Shown here: positions 1 through 8,001 of the stretch, in pieces
How positions within the stretch are numbered: position 1 is the stretch's first letter
Layout of the letters: each line of letters opens with the position of its first letter
Assembly (NCBI GenBank): GCA_963696325.1
Contig: CAVOJV010000015.1
Coordinates: forward strand, 1-64,000
Direction of reading: 5' to 3'
From: CAVOJV01 sp963696325
GTDB taxonomy: Bacteria; Pseudomonadota; Gammaproteobacteria; Competibacterales; Competibacteraceae
Length of the DNA: 64,000 bases
Position numbers and translations under genes: made by a program
Notes under the pieces: model-generated
Told to the model about the DNA's origin: nothing
Seen by the model: only the letters and a program-made list of their open reading frames with translations
The model's database searches: none

Positions 1-756
1 TATCCTTGGGTTTGCGGACCCGCGCCGGCACCACCGCCACCAAGTGGGCCGCCATTTCCGCATAGGTGGTCTGGATGTCGGGCTCGTAGCGGCAGGTTTT
101 GGTCACACCTGCAGGCCAGATTATCGGGGACCAGGACCTCCGTCACCCCGCCGAAAAACGCGAAAGGCGCGCACATGGGGCACCGATCCAGTCGGCCAAC
201 CCCTGGCTCGCCACCGCCTCGGCGTAGGTATAGTTGGAAGCCCCCATCACGGCGACGAAGATCTGCGCCGGGCGGATTTCACCGGTCTGGCGGTCGGTAA
301 GGGGAACGGTGATGCCTAATAAATGCATGAACAGCTTCTTGCCGTCCTTAGGGGTCTGGCGCATCACCAAGTCACGCCGGCCCCACCACGCCTGATAGGC
401 ATCGCAGAACCAGGAATACTGAAAACCCTCGGGGTGGGCCGCCTTGTATTCCTGCCACAGCAACAATAGCGTCACACCCTTGCGGCGCAGTTCCTGATGG
501 ACCCAAAGCCAATCCGGCACGGGCCGCTGATCGGTGGGCATCGAAGAGGGCGGCGGAAACAGGCAGGATTCCAGATCCAGTTCCTGCATCGCTGCGGACA
601 AAGGCCACACCAGGCCCGAATCCTGAAAGCGCCACACATAGTCACCGATGCTGCTGCGGGCAATGCCGGTGCTCTTGGCGATCTCCCGATCCGACAGACC
701 ACACTCAAATTTCAGTCTTAACACTTCTCAATCATACGCATGGATAATCGCTCCAT
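1..756 (-). pseudogene. istA: IS21-family transposase IstA, frameshifted, cut by window edge
   Basis: IstA is the DDE transposase of IS21 elements. Read right to left, the protein starts at the ATG at 756-754 (MERLSMRMIEK), then needs a one-base shift near 722 to continue into a helix-turn-helix segment (GLSDREIAKSTGIARSSIGDY). The frame runs through the usual 'WADYKAAHP/YSWFC' type region and the start of the catalytic core, up to about 190. Two more shifts are then needed to read the conserved stretch ADWIGAHVRAFAFFGGVTE and VPDNL (about 190-110) and the following CRYEPDIQTTYAEM (about 100-50). The rest, and istB, lie outside the window. With three shifts it is very unlikely to be functional. 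The family is assigned from remembered IstA motifs and was not searched. Confidence 0.8.
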
Positions 757-822
757 ATCGACCTCTCGCTCCGAAAAGCGGTCGATCATAGTTGAGATTG
801 CCCAGCGTCGCCCCCGCCCAGG

Positions 823-914
823 GGGTGGTCGAATGGCCGTGGAATCAGTGGCCGGATGCTCGTGGAATGGGTGGCCGAATGGTCATGGAATCAGTGGCCG
901 AATAAGCGTGGAAT
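823..914. repeat. Four 23-bp tandem repeats at the IS21 terminus
   Basis: Four units of exactly 23 bp end in TGGAAT at 845, 868, 891 and 914, with a shared core GTGGCCGAAT. They lie just upstream of istA, where IS21 elements carry multiple transposase-binding repeats, so they are most likely the end of that IS. The ISAzo13-type element starts 22 bp further on. Confidence 0.75.
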
Positions 915-935
915 TTGCACTAGCGGCCGCTACTA

Positions 936-2272
936 AGGTCATTTCCGATATTGAAAATACCTATCAGACAGGCCGAATCAGAATGTCCCACTTAGGCAAG
1001 AGCGGGTTGCGCTCCAATCTGGCCTCGACCTCCCGCATAGCTTTTTTGGACAGTGAAATGCCTTTCCGGTAGATCATTCTGCTCAATTTGACCACAGGTC
1101 GGATGCCTTTCCAGGTCATGCTTTTCGCCCATTCCAGCATGGTTTCGGTATCCACCAGCTTGGCTCCATTCCAATGCTGTTCCAAAATCCCCCAACAACG
1201 TTCGATGGGATTGTATTTGCTATGGTACGGTGGGTAGTACAGCAACTGAATGATTTTGCCGGTGTAATCGGCGAACTCCACCATCCGTTTGAGGAATTGC
1301 GTGCGCACACCGCTGCTTTCCGGACCATTGTCCACTTTGAGCTGGATGTGCGTCATCTTGGCCCGCTGTTCCTCGGGGATAGCCTTCCACCAGTCCTCCA
1401 GGCCATCCACGATGAAATCACTGGTCTTGAAGGAACTTCCAAACATTAGATACAACTGCCCGCTATCCTCCTCCACTATCCGAACGGAATCTGCTTTTCC
1501 TCACAGCCCATGTTGTGGTCGGCGGCTTGGATGTCGCCGCGAGTTTTCCCACCCGCGAGTACTCCCCGATCTTCACCGTGGCCTTGCAGTCGATGCTCAG
1601 GCGCATGACTGGCCCATCCTCCATGCACGCCTCGCCCGCTAGGGGCTTCCCGTCCTTGTCCGCGATATTGGCAAAAATGGCGTCCGTTTCGGGGAGTTTT
1701 TTTGGGGTTTGGCCTTGATCACCGGCGCAGGCGGTAGCCATTGCGATTCAGGACCTCCGCCATCGTGCTCGGTGAGGGTAAGCTCGCTTCCGGGAACCCT
1801 TGGGCGCGCAACTGGGCCAACGCTTCCGCCGCCGTCAGCCGCGTGTACTGCAGACTCGTGCGGAAGGTCGGGTCCGGTTGGCTCTGGGAGTCCGCCAACG
1901 CCCACAGCGCTTGCGCGACCTCGGGGTGTTGCTCTTCCCAGAGCCGATTCCCGCCGAAGGCCGCTTGCGCGCCTACACAGATGATCCCCGTGCGGTGCTC
2001 GTGTAAGCCCAGTTGCACCGTCTCGCGGCCCCACCCGAACACCCGCTCCGCTTGGCGGGCATTACCCTCGCAATATTTCAGCGCCATCGCCGCCTGGAAC
2101 GAGCGACGTTCCGCCCCCGACAGCATTGAACTCGCCAATCTCAGGTCTTCGATTTGAGAGGCATGCAACGGCAAGGCGGTCGGTTCGATAGCGGATGGCA
2201 TGGTTGTACTCGGTGATCAATCAGGTAGAGATATTCTACCTCAATGGGGAAACTATTTCTCGGAAATGACCT
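936..2272. mobile_element. ISAzo13-type insertion sequence
   Basis: A 13-bp inverted repeat, AGGTCATTTCCGA at 936-948 and its complement at 2260-2272, brackets a frameshifted ISAzo13-type transposase on the minus strand. The element is about 1.34 kb and sits directly between the IS21 end and the IS3 left end. No clear target duplication is visible (left flank ends TACTA, right flank begins AAGAG). Confidence 0.7.
964..2201 (-). pseudogene. ISAzo13-type transposase, split by frameshifts
   Basis: Three consecutive minus-strand segments together make one transposase of the usual length (about 410 residues). The N-terminal part (2201 to about 1720) has MLSGAERRSFQAAMALKY. The middle part (about 1740-1465) has LPETDAIFANI and MRLSIDCKATVKIGEY. 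The C-terminal part (1476-964) has the catalytic-type sequence KVDNGPESSG and YYPPYHSKYNPIERCWGILE, which carries the last acidic residues of the DDE core. Frames change near 1725 and 1470, so no full protein is made. Assignment is by recalled family motifs. Confidence 0.8.
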
Positions 2273-2334
2273 AAGAGATGAAGAATTATAGTGGACCCCG
2301 AAAATAGGACAACGGTTTAAGCTAAGGAAAACCG

Positions 2335-2658
2335 ATGAACATGAGGGTCCAGATGATGAGCGACACCAAGACGCGGAAGGTCCATAGTGCGAGCTTCAAG
2401 GCGAAAGTGGCCTTGGAAGCGGTCCGTGAGACCAAGACGTTGAACGAACTGGGCCAAGAGTATGGGGTTCATCCGGTCCAGGTGAGCCACTGGAAGAAAG
2501 CGTTGCTGGAGCAGGCCAGCGAAGTGTTTGAGGGCAAGCGCGGCCCCCAGGCGGTGAGCGAGCACAGTGACCCTGATCGCCTCTACAGTGAAATTGGGCG
2601 GCTCAAGGTCGAGCTGGACTGGCTGAAAAAAAAGTCCGGTCTGAGCCTGTCGCGATGA
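2335..2658 (+). CDS. IS3-family transposase OrfA
   Basis: This is the HTH protein of an IS3 element. It contains a helix-turn-helix region (FKAKVALEAVRETKTLNELG, then YGVHPVQVSHWKKALLE) and a C-terminal leucine-zipper-like end (IGRLKVELDWLKKK). A run of eight A (2626-2633) at the WLKKK codons is the normal place for the -1 programmed shift that joins OrfA to OrfB in this family. The start may be at 2335 or at the internal ATGs at 2353 or 2356. The stop overlaps the OrfB start (ATGA). OrfA looks intact, but its partner is broken. Confidence 0.85.
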   Translation: MNMRVQMMSDTKTRKVHSASFKAKVALEAVRETKTLNELGQEYGVHPVQVSHWKKALLEQASEVFEGKRGPQAVSEHSDPDRLYSEIGRLKVELDWLKKKSGLSLSR

Positions 2659-3230
2659 GGCAAGCCTGGATTTCCGCTGAAGCCTCCCTATCGTTGATCC
2701 GGCAATGCGCCCTGGCGGGGGTCAGTCGCGCCACCTATTACGCCCATCAGCGCGCCACTCCGGTGGATGAGGAAGACGCGATGATGCTCCGGCTGATTGA
2801 TGAAGAATACACGCGCCATCCCTTCTTTGGCAGTCGGCGGATGGTCGGGTTTCTGCGGGATCGCGGTTGGGCGGTCAATCGGAAACGGGTCCAACGCTTG
2901 ATGCAGCAACTGGGTTTGGCCGGCATGGCGCCGGGTCCCCACACCAGTCAGCCGCATCCGGCCCATCCGGTGTATCCCTATTTGCTGCGGGGATTGGCGA
3001 TTGATCGGCCTAATCAGGCATGGAGTACGGACATCACGTACATTCGCCTCGCCCAGGGTTGGGGTTATCTGGTGGCGATTATCGACTGGTATAGCGGAAG
3101 TTGTTGACCTGGCGGCTCAGCAATACGCTCGATACGGGATTCTGCGTGGACTGTCTTCACGAGGCGCTGCGGCGCTTTCGGGTCCCGGCGATTTTCAATA
3201 CCGATCAAGGCGCGCAGTTCACTAGTGGAG
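2655..3230 (+). pseudogene. IS3-family transposase OrfB, frameshifted and truncated
   Basis: OrfB carries the rve integrase core. The first catalytic Asp lies in WSTDITYIRL (about 3020). The frame then breaks near 3100 (DWYSG followed by a stop, where DWYSRKVLTWRL is expected). It resumes in the next frame with the second catalytic Asp in FNTDQGAQFTS (about 3195-3225). Immediately after FTS the homology stops, so the third catalytic residue (Glu) is lost. Non-functional. Confidence 0.85.
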
Positions 3231-3234
3231 CGTT

Positions 3235-3559
3235 TGGTTTGCCCATCGCCATAGTTACCCGCCTGTTTGCTACGAAAGCGACGAGTGAGTAACGGCGCCG
3301 GAACCGCCTAGGCGATGGTGTCTTCCCACCTACGCTGGCGCCGCGCCGCACGCTTGCCACCCTAGATGAAGGGCGTTAGGGAGGTATTCCAGCCGCGCGC
3401 CGCCGCTTTGGCGCGGGCCACTTGGCCAGCGGGAGCGGCTTGGCACCGACTCAGGTGAATCAGTTGCCGACGCTCCTCCTCCAGGAGCGGGCGCAGCGGG
3501 TTCTTTGGGCAGTGGGACATGGTGACCTCCTCCGCCATCAGCTTACTTGCTCCGCCCAT
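3235..3559 (-). pseudogene. IS630-family transposase N-terminal remnant
   Basis: On the minus strand from 3559 the sequence reads a short N-terminus of IS630 type (LRPLLEEERRQLIHLSRCQ, then AGQVARAKAAARG), followed by in-frame stops and weak further similarity towards 3235. It has no catalytic domain. It lies head to head with another IS630 piece at 3676. Confidence 0.5.
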
Positions 3560-3675
3560 TAATGGCTACATGCAAACCAAACGACACACTAGTGCCTTGT
3601 CAAATTGATATTGATGGGTTTGGCGCTGTCTATCTTCTTTGGTTTTCACTCTCCGTAAACCGAAGGAGTTCACCT

Positions 3676-4062
3676 ATGGCCAAGAGATATCTTGTTACCC
3701 TCTCTGAAGAGGAACGAACGGCGTTACAGAAACGGGTCTCGTCGGGTAAGGCGGCGGCGCGGCTGTTGACGCATGCGCGCATTCTGTTGCTGGCCGATGC
3801 CAATGATGGAGGTGGTGGACGCACCGATCAGCAGGTTGGCGACGCCTTGGGGGTAGGGATTGGTACCATTGAACGGGTTCGGCAACGGTTCGTTGAGGAA
3901 GGCTTGGAGGCAGCGCTGAAGCCGCGCCTGCACCCACCGCGCCTGGGTAAGCTCAGCGGTGCAGTAGAGGCGCGGGTGCTGGCGTTGACCAAAAGTGACC
4001 CGCCACGTGGTCACCAACGCTGGACGCTACGGCTATTGGCCGACAAGCTGGTGGAGTTGTAA
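3676..4062 (+). CDS. IS630-family transposase, N-terminal half only
   Basis: The ATG at 3676 is preceded by GAAGGAG at 3662-3668. The 128-residue product has the N-terminal winged-helix/HTH region of IS630 transposases (YLVTLSEEERTALQK; ARILLLADA; DQQVGDALGVGIGTIERVRQ; EARVLALTKSDPPRGHQRW). It ends right after LLADKLVEL, where full-length relatives, or the second reading frame of two-ORF members, continue with the DDE domain. No DDE domain follows, because IS66 sequence begins within about 90 bp. It is probably inactive as a transposase. Confidence 0.75.
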   Translation: MAKRYLVTLSEEERTALQKRVSSGKAAARLLTHARILLLADANDGGGGRTDQQVGDALGVGIGTIERVRQRFVEEGLEAALKPRLHPPRLGKLSGAVEARVLALTKSDPPRGHQRWTLRLLADKLVEL

Positions 4063-4151
4063 CCGTTCACCTCCCTCTCCCGGTAACGGCTGACTTCCCT
4101 TCACGGGGCGGGTATGGAACACTATAGCTGAAGCCCCCCTGATCGACCGCC

Positions 4152-5730
4152 ATGCACCTGAGCCCCCATAGTCTCCGTCAGATCGACGACGCCTACATCC
4201 GGTCCTTGGACCTGGAGGCGTTGCAGGGTCTGTCGTTGCGGTTGCTGGCGGATCTCAAGGAGGCGTGGGACCGGTTGAATCAGGGACCGGAGAACAGTTC
4301 GCGGCCGCCGAGCAGTCGGGCGCCGTGGGACCGCCAGGGCGGCGCGGGCGGCGGACGCGGACGCGAGGCCGACGCCATCGCGGCGGAGGGCGACCGCGAG
4401 CCGGAGCCGGCCGAGGCGAAACCGGCCGAGGCGAAACCGGCCGAGGCGGAACCGGCCGAGGCGGAACCGGCGCAGACCCCAGCGGCCCGCAAGCCGGGCA
4501 AGCAACCGGGGGCGCCGGGGATCGGCCGCACGCAGGTGTTCCAGGCGCATGCCGAACAGGCCCACTACCCCGATACGTGCGCGGGCTGTGGCCGGCCGCT
4601 GGACCCGGCGGGGGCGGTGGCCTACACCGGCTTTCAGGCGGTCGACCTGCGCTGGGACGATCCGGCGCGGCCGGGGCTGACCTTGTGGGTGGTGGACCAT
4701 CGTTATTACGAAACGCCCTGTGCCTGCGGGCATCGGACCCGCGCCGCGGCCGGCCACGGCGTAGTGGACCCGCTGCTGGCGGGGATCGAACTCAGCGAAT
4801 GGCGGCGGGTGGGGCCGGGGCTGGCGGCGCTGATCGTGGCGCTGGCCTTGCGGTTCCGGCTGTCGCGGGCGCGGATTCAGGAATTCCTGGCCGAGTGGCT
4901 GGGGCTGGACCTGAGCATCGGCACGATTCATCAGACGCTCCACGAAGCCAGCGCGGCGGTGGCGCCGGCGGAAGAGGAACTGGTCCAGGCGGTCCTGGCC
5001 AGCGACCTGCTGCACGCCGACGAAACCTCCTGGCCCGAACACGGCCACCTGCTGTGGCTGTGGGTGTTCCGGTCGCTGACGGTGACCCTGTACTACGTGG
5101 CTGGGCGGGGCAAGGAACTGGTGGAGAACGTGCTGGACGGCTTCACCGGCTGGCTGATGAGCGACGGCTGGGGGTCCTACCGCCACTACCCGCGCCGGCT
5201 GCGCTGCTGGGCCCATCTGCTCCGCAAGGCGCGCGGTTTGGCCCAGAGCTGCCACCGCGAGGCCCGCGCCTTCGGCCAACTCGTCCTGGATACCTTGGAG
5301 GTGCTGATGGCGGCGGTGTACGCCGCCCGCGAAGGTCCGCCCCCGGTCGATCTGCCCACCCAGCACGCCCCGCTCTTGGCCGCGTTGCGCGCCGCCTGCG
5401 AGCGGGCGCCAGGGCAGCACCCATCAGAAAACCCATGCCTTGGCGGTGGAGTTGCTCAACGACTGGGAGGCCATCTTCCAGGTGCTGAGCCATCCCGAAC
5501 TGCCGCTGACCAACAACGAGGCCGAGCGCGCCCTGCGGCACTGGGTGATCCTGCGCAAGCTCAGTCTGGGCACCCGCACCGAGGTCGGCTCGCGGGTCGT
5601 GGCCCTGCTCGCCAGCGTCATCGACACCTGCCGCCAGCGCGGCCACTCCCCCTGGCGCACTCTCGAACGCGCCATCGCCGACCGCCGCGCCGGTCGCCTC
5701 CTCGCGCCCCTACCGCAGCCAGGGGAGTGA
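4152..5730 (+). pseudogene. IS66-family transposase (TnpC type), frameshifted
   Basis: The N-terminal part has a coiled-coil-like start and an Ala/Pro/Glu-rich linker. A zinc-ribbon-like stretch follows (CAGCGRPLD at about residue 143, then CACGHR), then the DDE core with LLHADETSWPEHGHLLWLWV and SDGWGSYRHY. The frame is lost near 5410. The true continuation is in another frame: LTNNEAERALRHWVILRKLS, the usual IS66 C-terminal block, ending PQPGE at the stop at 5728-5730. Because of the shift, the upstream frame runs on through the neighbouring IS4 gene and creates a 917-codon open frame that is not a natural protein. Confidence 0.85.
4407..4466 (+). repeat. 15-bp tandem repeat inside the IS66 transposase
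   Basis: Four copies of the unit CCGGCCGAGGCGRAA lie head to tail (4407, 4422, 4437, 4452). They encode a repeating P-A-E-A-K/E pentapeptide in the linker before the zinc-ribbon-like domain. Copy-number change would leave the frame intact. Confidence 0.85.
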
Positions 5731-6905
5731 ACGACTACAGAAAAAGCGTGAAATCCTTGCAAAACATCGTCAATGAAACGATGGCCTGGCTGACGGCCGA
5801 TCCGGTCACGGCGAGCGCTTTTTCCCAGGCCCGCTACAAACTCCAGCACACTGCGTTCATCGAGCTGAATCAGCAGGCGGTGGTGAACAGCCGGTATCGG
5901 GATGCGGATTTTCGCACCTTCTGGGGCTTTCGGGTTCTGGCGATCGACGGTTCGAAGGTACTGCTGCCGGATACGGAGGACGTGCGCGCGGCGTTTGGGA
6001 CGATCGCCTATTCGAACGGGAAAACCGCCCAGATTCAGGGCGAGCGCCCCTATGCCCTCGCCTCGGTGTTGTATGACGTGCTCAATCGGGTCGCCCTGGA
6101 TGCCACCCTGGGCCGGGCTGAGGCTTATGAAGTCGACTTGGCGATCGGCCATCTGGCCCACACCGGCCCGACCGATCTGCTGGTCATGGATCGCAATTAT
6201 CCGTCGTACCGTATGCTGGCCGAACTGACGCGGCGGGAGCGGCACTTCGTCATCCGCTGTTCGGCGGCTTCGTTCGGGGTGGCGCGCCGCATGCTCCACG
6301 GGGAAGGCCCGGACAGTCAAGTGGCCACACTGACCCCGTGCGCGGCGCAAGCGTCGCTGATTGGTCAGCTCGGTCTGCCACAGACCTTGACCGTGCGCTT
6401 GGTCCGCCTGCGCCTGAGCACCGGCGAGTGGGAAGTGCTGGTGACCTCCTTGTGCGACGAGGCGGCTTATCCCACCGCCGCCTTCCTGGACCTCTACCAT
6501 TGGCGCTGGGGCGTGGAAACCTTCTATGGAGTACTCAAGACCCGCTTGGGCCTGGAAAATTTCTCGGGCCTCGGGGCCGAAGCCGTCCGGCAGGACTTTC
6601 ATGCGACCGTGTACTTGACCGGTTTGGAATCGATTTTGACCGAGACGGCACAAGCCCAATTGGATGCGAAACCGACCCATCATCCCCAGACGGTCAACCG
6701 GGCGGTCTCCTTCAATGCCATCAAACACCACGCCCTGGACCTGTTGTGGAGCGATCTGGACACCCAACCCTTGATCGAGCGGTTGACGGCGTTGTTTCTG
6801 ACCAATCCGACTTCCGTGCGTCCGCAACGTCATCCGCCCCGCCGGAAAACCTCGGCCAGAGCCTTGCTGGATTTCCATCGTCGACAGAAAAAGCATTGTT
6901 ATTGA
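5727..6905 (+). CDS. IS4-family transposase, N-terminus missing
   Basis: A 392-residue frame with the complete catalytic core of IS4 transposases: first Asp in LAIDGSKVLLPD, second Asp in LVMDRNYPS, and the Y-(2)-R-(3)-E-(6)-K signature in YHWRWGVETFYGVLK. Full-length relatives have roughly 50 more residues at the N-terminus; here the sequence begins at VKSLQNIVNETMAWL, directly against the end of IS66. The only start is a GTG (5727) overlapping the IS66 stop. It is therefore probably a 5'-truncated copy whose catalytic domain is intact. Its right end lies just after 6905. Confidence 0.75.
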   Translation: MNDYRKSVKSLQNIVNETMAWLTADPVTASAFSQARYKLQHTAFIELNQQAVVNSRYRDADFRTFWGFRVLAIDGSKVLLPDTEDVRAAFGTIAYSNGKTAQIQGERPYALASVLYDVLNRVALDATLGRAEAYEVDLAIGHLAHTGPTDLLVMDRNYPSYRMLAELTRRERHFVIRCSAASFGVARRMLHGEGPDSQVATLTPCAAQASLIGQLGLPQTLTVRLVRLRLSTGEWEVLVTSLCDEAAYPTAAFLDLYHWRWGVETFYGVLKTRLGLENFSGLGAEAVRQDFHATVYLTGLESILTETAQAQLDAKPTHHPQTVNRAVSFNAIKHHALDLLWSDLDTQPLIERLTALFLTNPTSVRPQRHPPRRKTSARALLDFHRRQKKHCY

Positions 6906-7703
6906 AAGAGATTCGCTTAACTTAATGGCAGTGACGGGCCGGGTGGATACCTTTGCGCGTGAAGTCAAGCAGGAAGGCACGTTTCTATCCGCTGAGAGAT
7001 CCAGAGAGGTATGATGCTTGGCCATAGCCAGCTCCGTTTTTAGAGGAAACATGCACATGGCCAATAATAAAACCCTAAGCTTTAATTTGGTCGAGCACTA
7101 GATGGGTTTAAAAAAATGGCTGATGCCCTTGCATCTGACCTGCGGCGGCAACTTAAGCAAGCACGACCGCCTAAAAAGGTTTCTTAGATTCTATTAAGGG
7201 TGCACATGCCTACCGCGCATTGGCTGCGCGCTTTGATTGAGCGTTGGACCAATGCGTTTAAATTTACTCGTTCATCTGGACATCGGCTTTCTGCGGCGAA
7301 GTGAGACAGCAAAAGTCCGCTTTGGGTTGGGAGCGGTCACTCGAATGCCGCAAATGCCTTGTGTCATGTTACCCATTGGATGGATTCACCTCAGTGCTAA
7401 TGTGATACCGACAGGCTCAATGATTCGCCCCGCAACTAGAGCTTTTTCGCCCGTCACGACCAGGGCGACATTGGAAGACGTTGCCGGAGGCGATCGGACG
7501 CGAGCTGTCGGGCTGCTGGCACAGCGGCTGAGCGAGAGGCGCAACCGCCAGCCTGCGGCGCACCGATCAGGAGCAAGTGTATCTCAGCGTCCGGAGGCTT
7601 TCCGCGAAGGTAAGGATTGGCGCTGCCGACAACCTGCCGCTCGCGGAGCGCATCATTAATCGGACACAAACCACCGGACGTATCGGACAGATATTAACTT
7701 TCC
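6906..7703. other. About 800 bp without a convincing gene
   Basis: This region lies between the IS4 end and the tail of the integrative element. Several short open frames occur on both strands, for example 7454-7669 minus (71 codons, containing NDALRERQVVGSANPYL) and small plus-strand frames near 7052 and 7093. I recognise none of them and see no good ribosome binding sites. The left boundary of the tRNA-Asn element probably lies in or left of this stretch. Confidence 0.5.
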
Positions 7704-8001
7704 CTACGCTCGATCTGTCCTAACCAAACCATTGTTTTTACTTACCTTCGGACACATAGACAGATCGGACACATCGTTCCCTACCCAATCTATTCCTGTC
7801 ATTATGCACTGCTTCTTCTGTTGGAGAAATATCCAGAGTAGGAAAGGACAAGAGCTGATAAAGGCCCTTGCTAGCCATCCGAGAAAAGAGGAAAACATGT
7901 GTCCGATCCGTCCGGCACCGCCGATTTTCATCAAAATCCTATTGTAGTCATTGCATTAGCCTCGGACACATCCGCGGACAGATCCCTATCTTCGGACACA
8001 T
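7660..8001. repeat. Scattered TCGGACACAT repeats (seven sites)
   Basis: TCGGACACA(T) occurs at 7660, 7748, 7765, 7962 and 7992, as TCGGACAG at 7683, and inverted as ATGTGTCCGA at 7897-7906. Two sites lie in the last codons of the primase-ATPase gene, one straddles the start of the next frame and the rest are downstream. The spacing is irregular. They could be protein-binding sites of the element. Confidence 0.55.
7704..7932 (-). CDS. Small hypothetical protein with a membrane segment
   Basis: A 75-codon frame starts at an ATG (7932-7930) that overlaps the stop of the primase-ATPase gene as TGATG, a common sign of translational coupling. It encodes one hydrophobic stretch (FSSFLGWLARAF, then PFLLWIFL) and no recognisable domain. 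The DNA is visibly more AT-rich than the gene upstream and contains three of the TCGGACAC repeats, which may be why the frame is open. Uncertain whether it is a gene. Confidence 0.25.

Larger units (their letters stand above)
2292..3230 (+). mobile_element. IS3-family element, 3' end missing
   Basis: The left terminal repeat is TGGACCCCGAAAATAGGACA from 2292. OrfA and OrfB follow in the usual overlapping layout, but the element stops in the middle of OrfB around 3230, where the sequence becomes an IS630 remnant on the other strand. The right terminal repeat is absent. Confidence 0.75.

Noticed and set aside
4152..6905. A 917-residue fusion transposase
   Set aside because: The IS66 C-terminal block is in another frame and the IS4 part has its own family start point, so the joint is caused by an indel.
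4122..7064. Long open frames on the minus strand opposite IS66 and IS4 (about 430 and 545 codons)
   Set aside because: They are mirror images of high-GC transposase genes, have biased Arg/Gly/Pro/His composition, and no family motif.
7237..7659. Plus-strand frame of 140 codons after the IS4 element
   Set aside because: No ribosome binding site, mixed low-complexity composition, no motif, and overlapping frames on the other strand.
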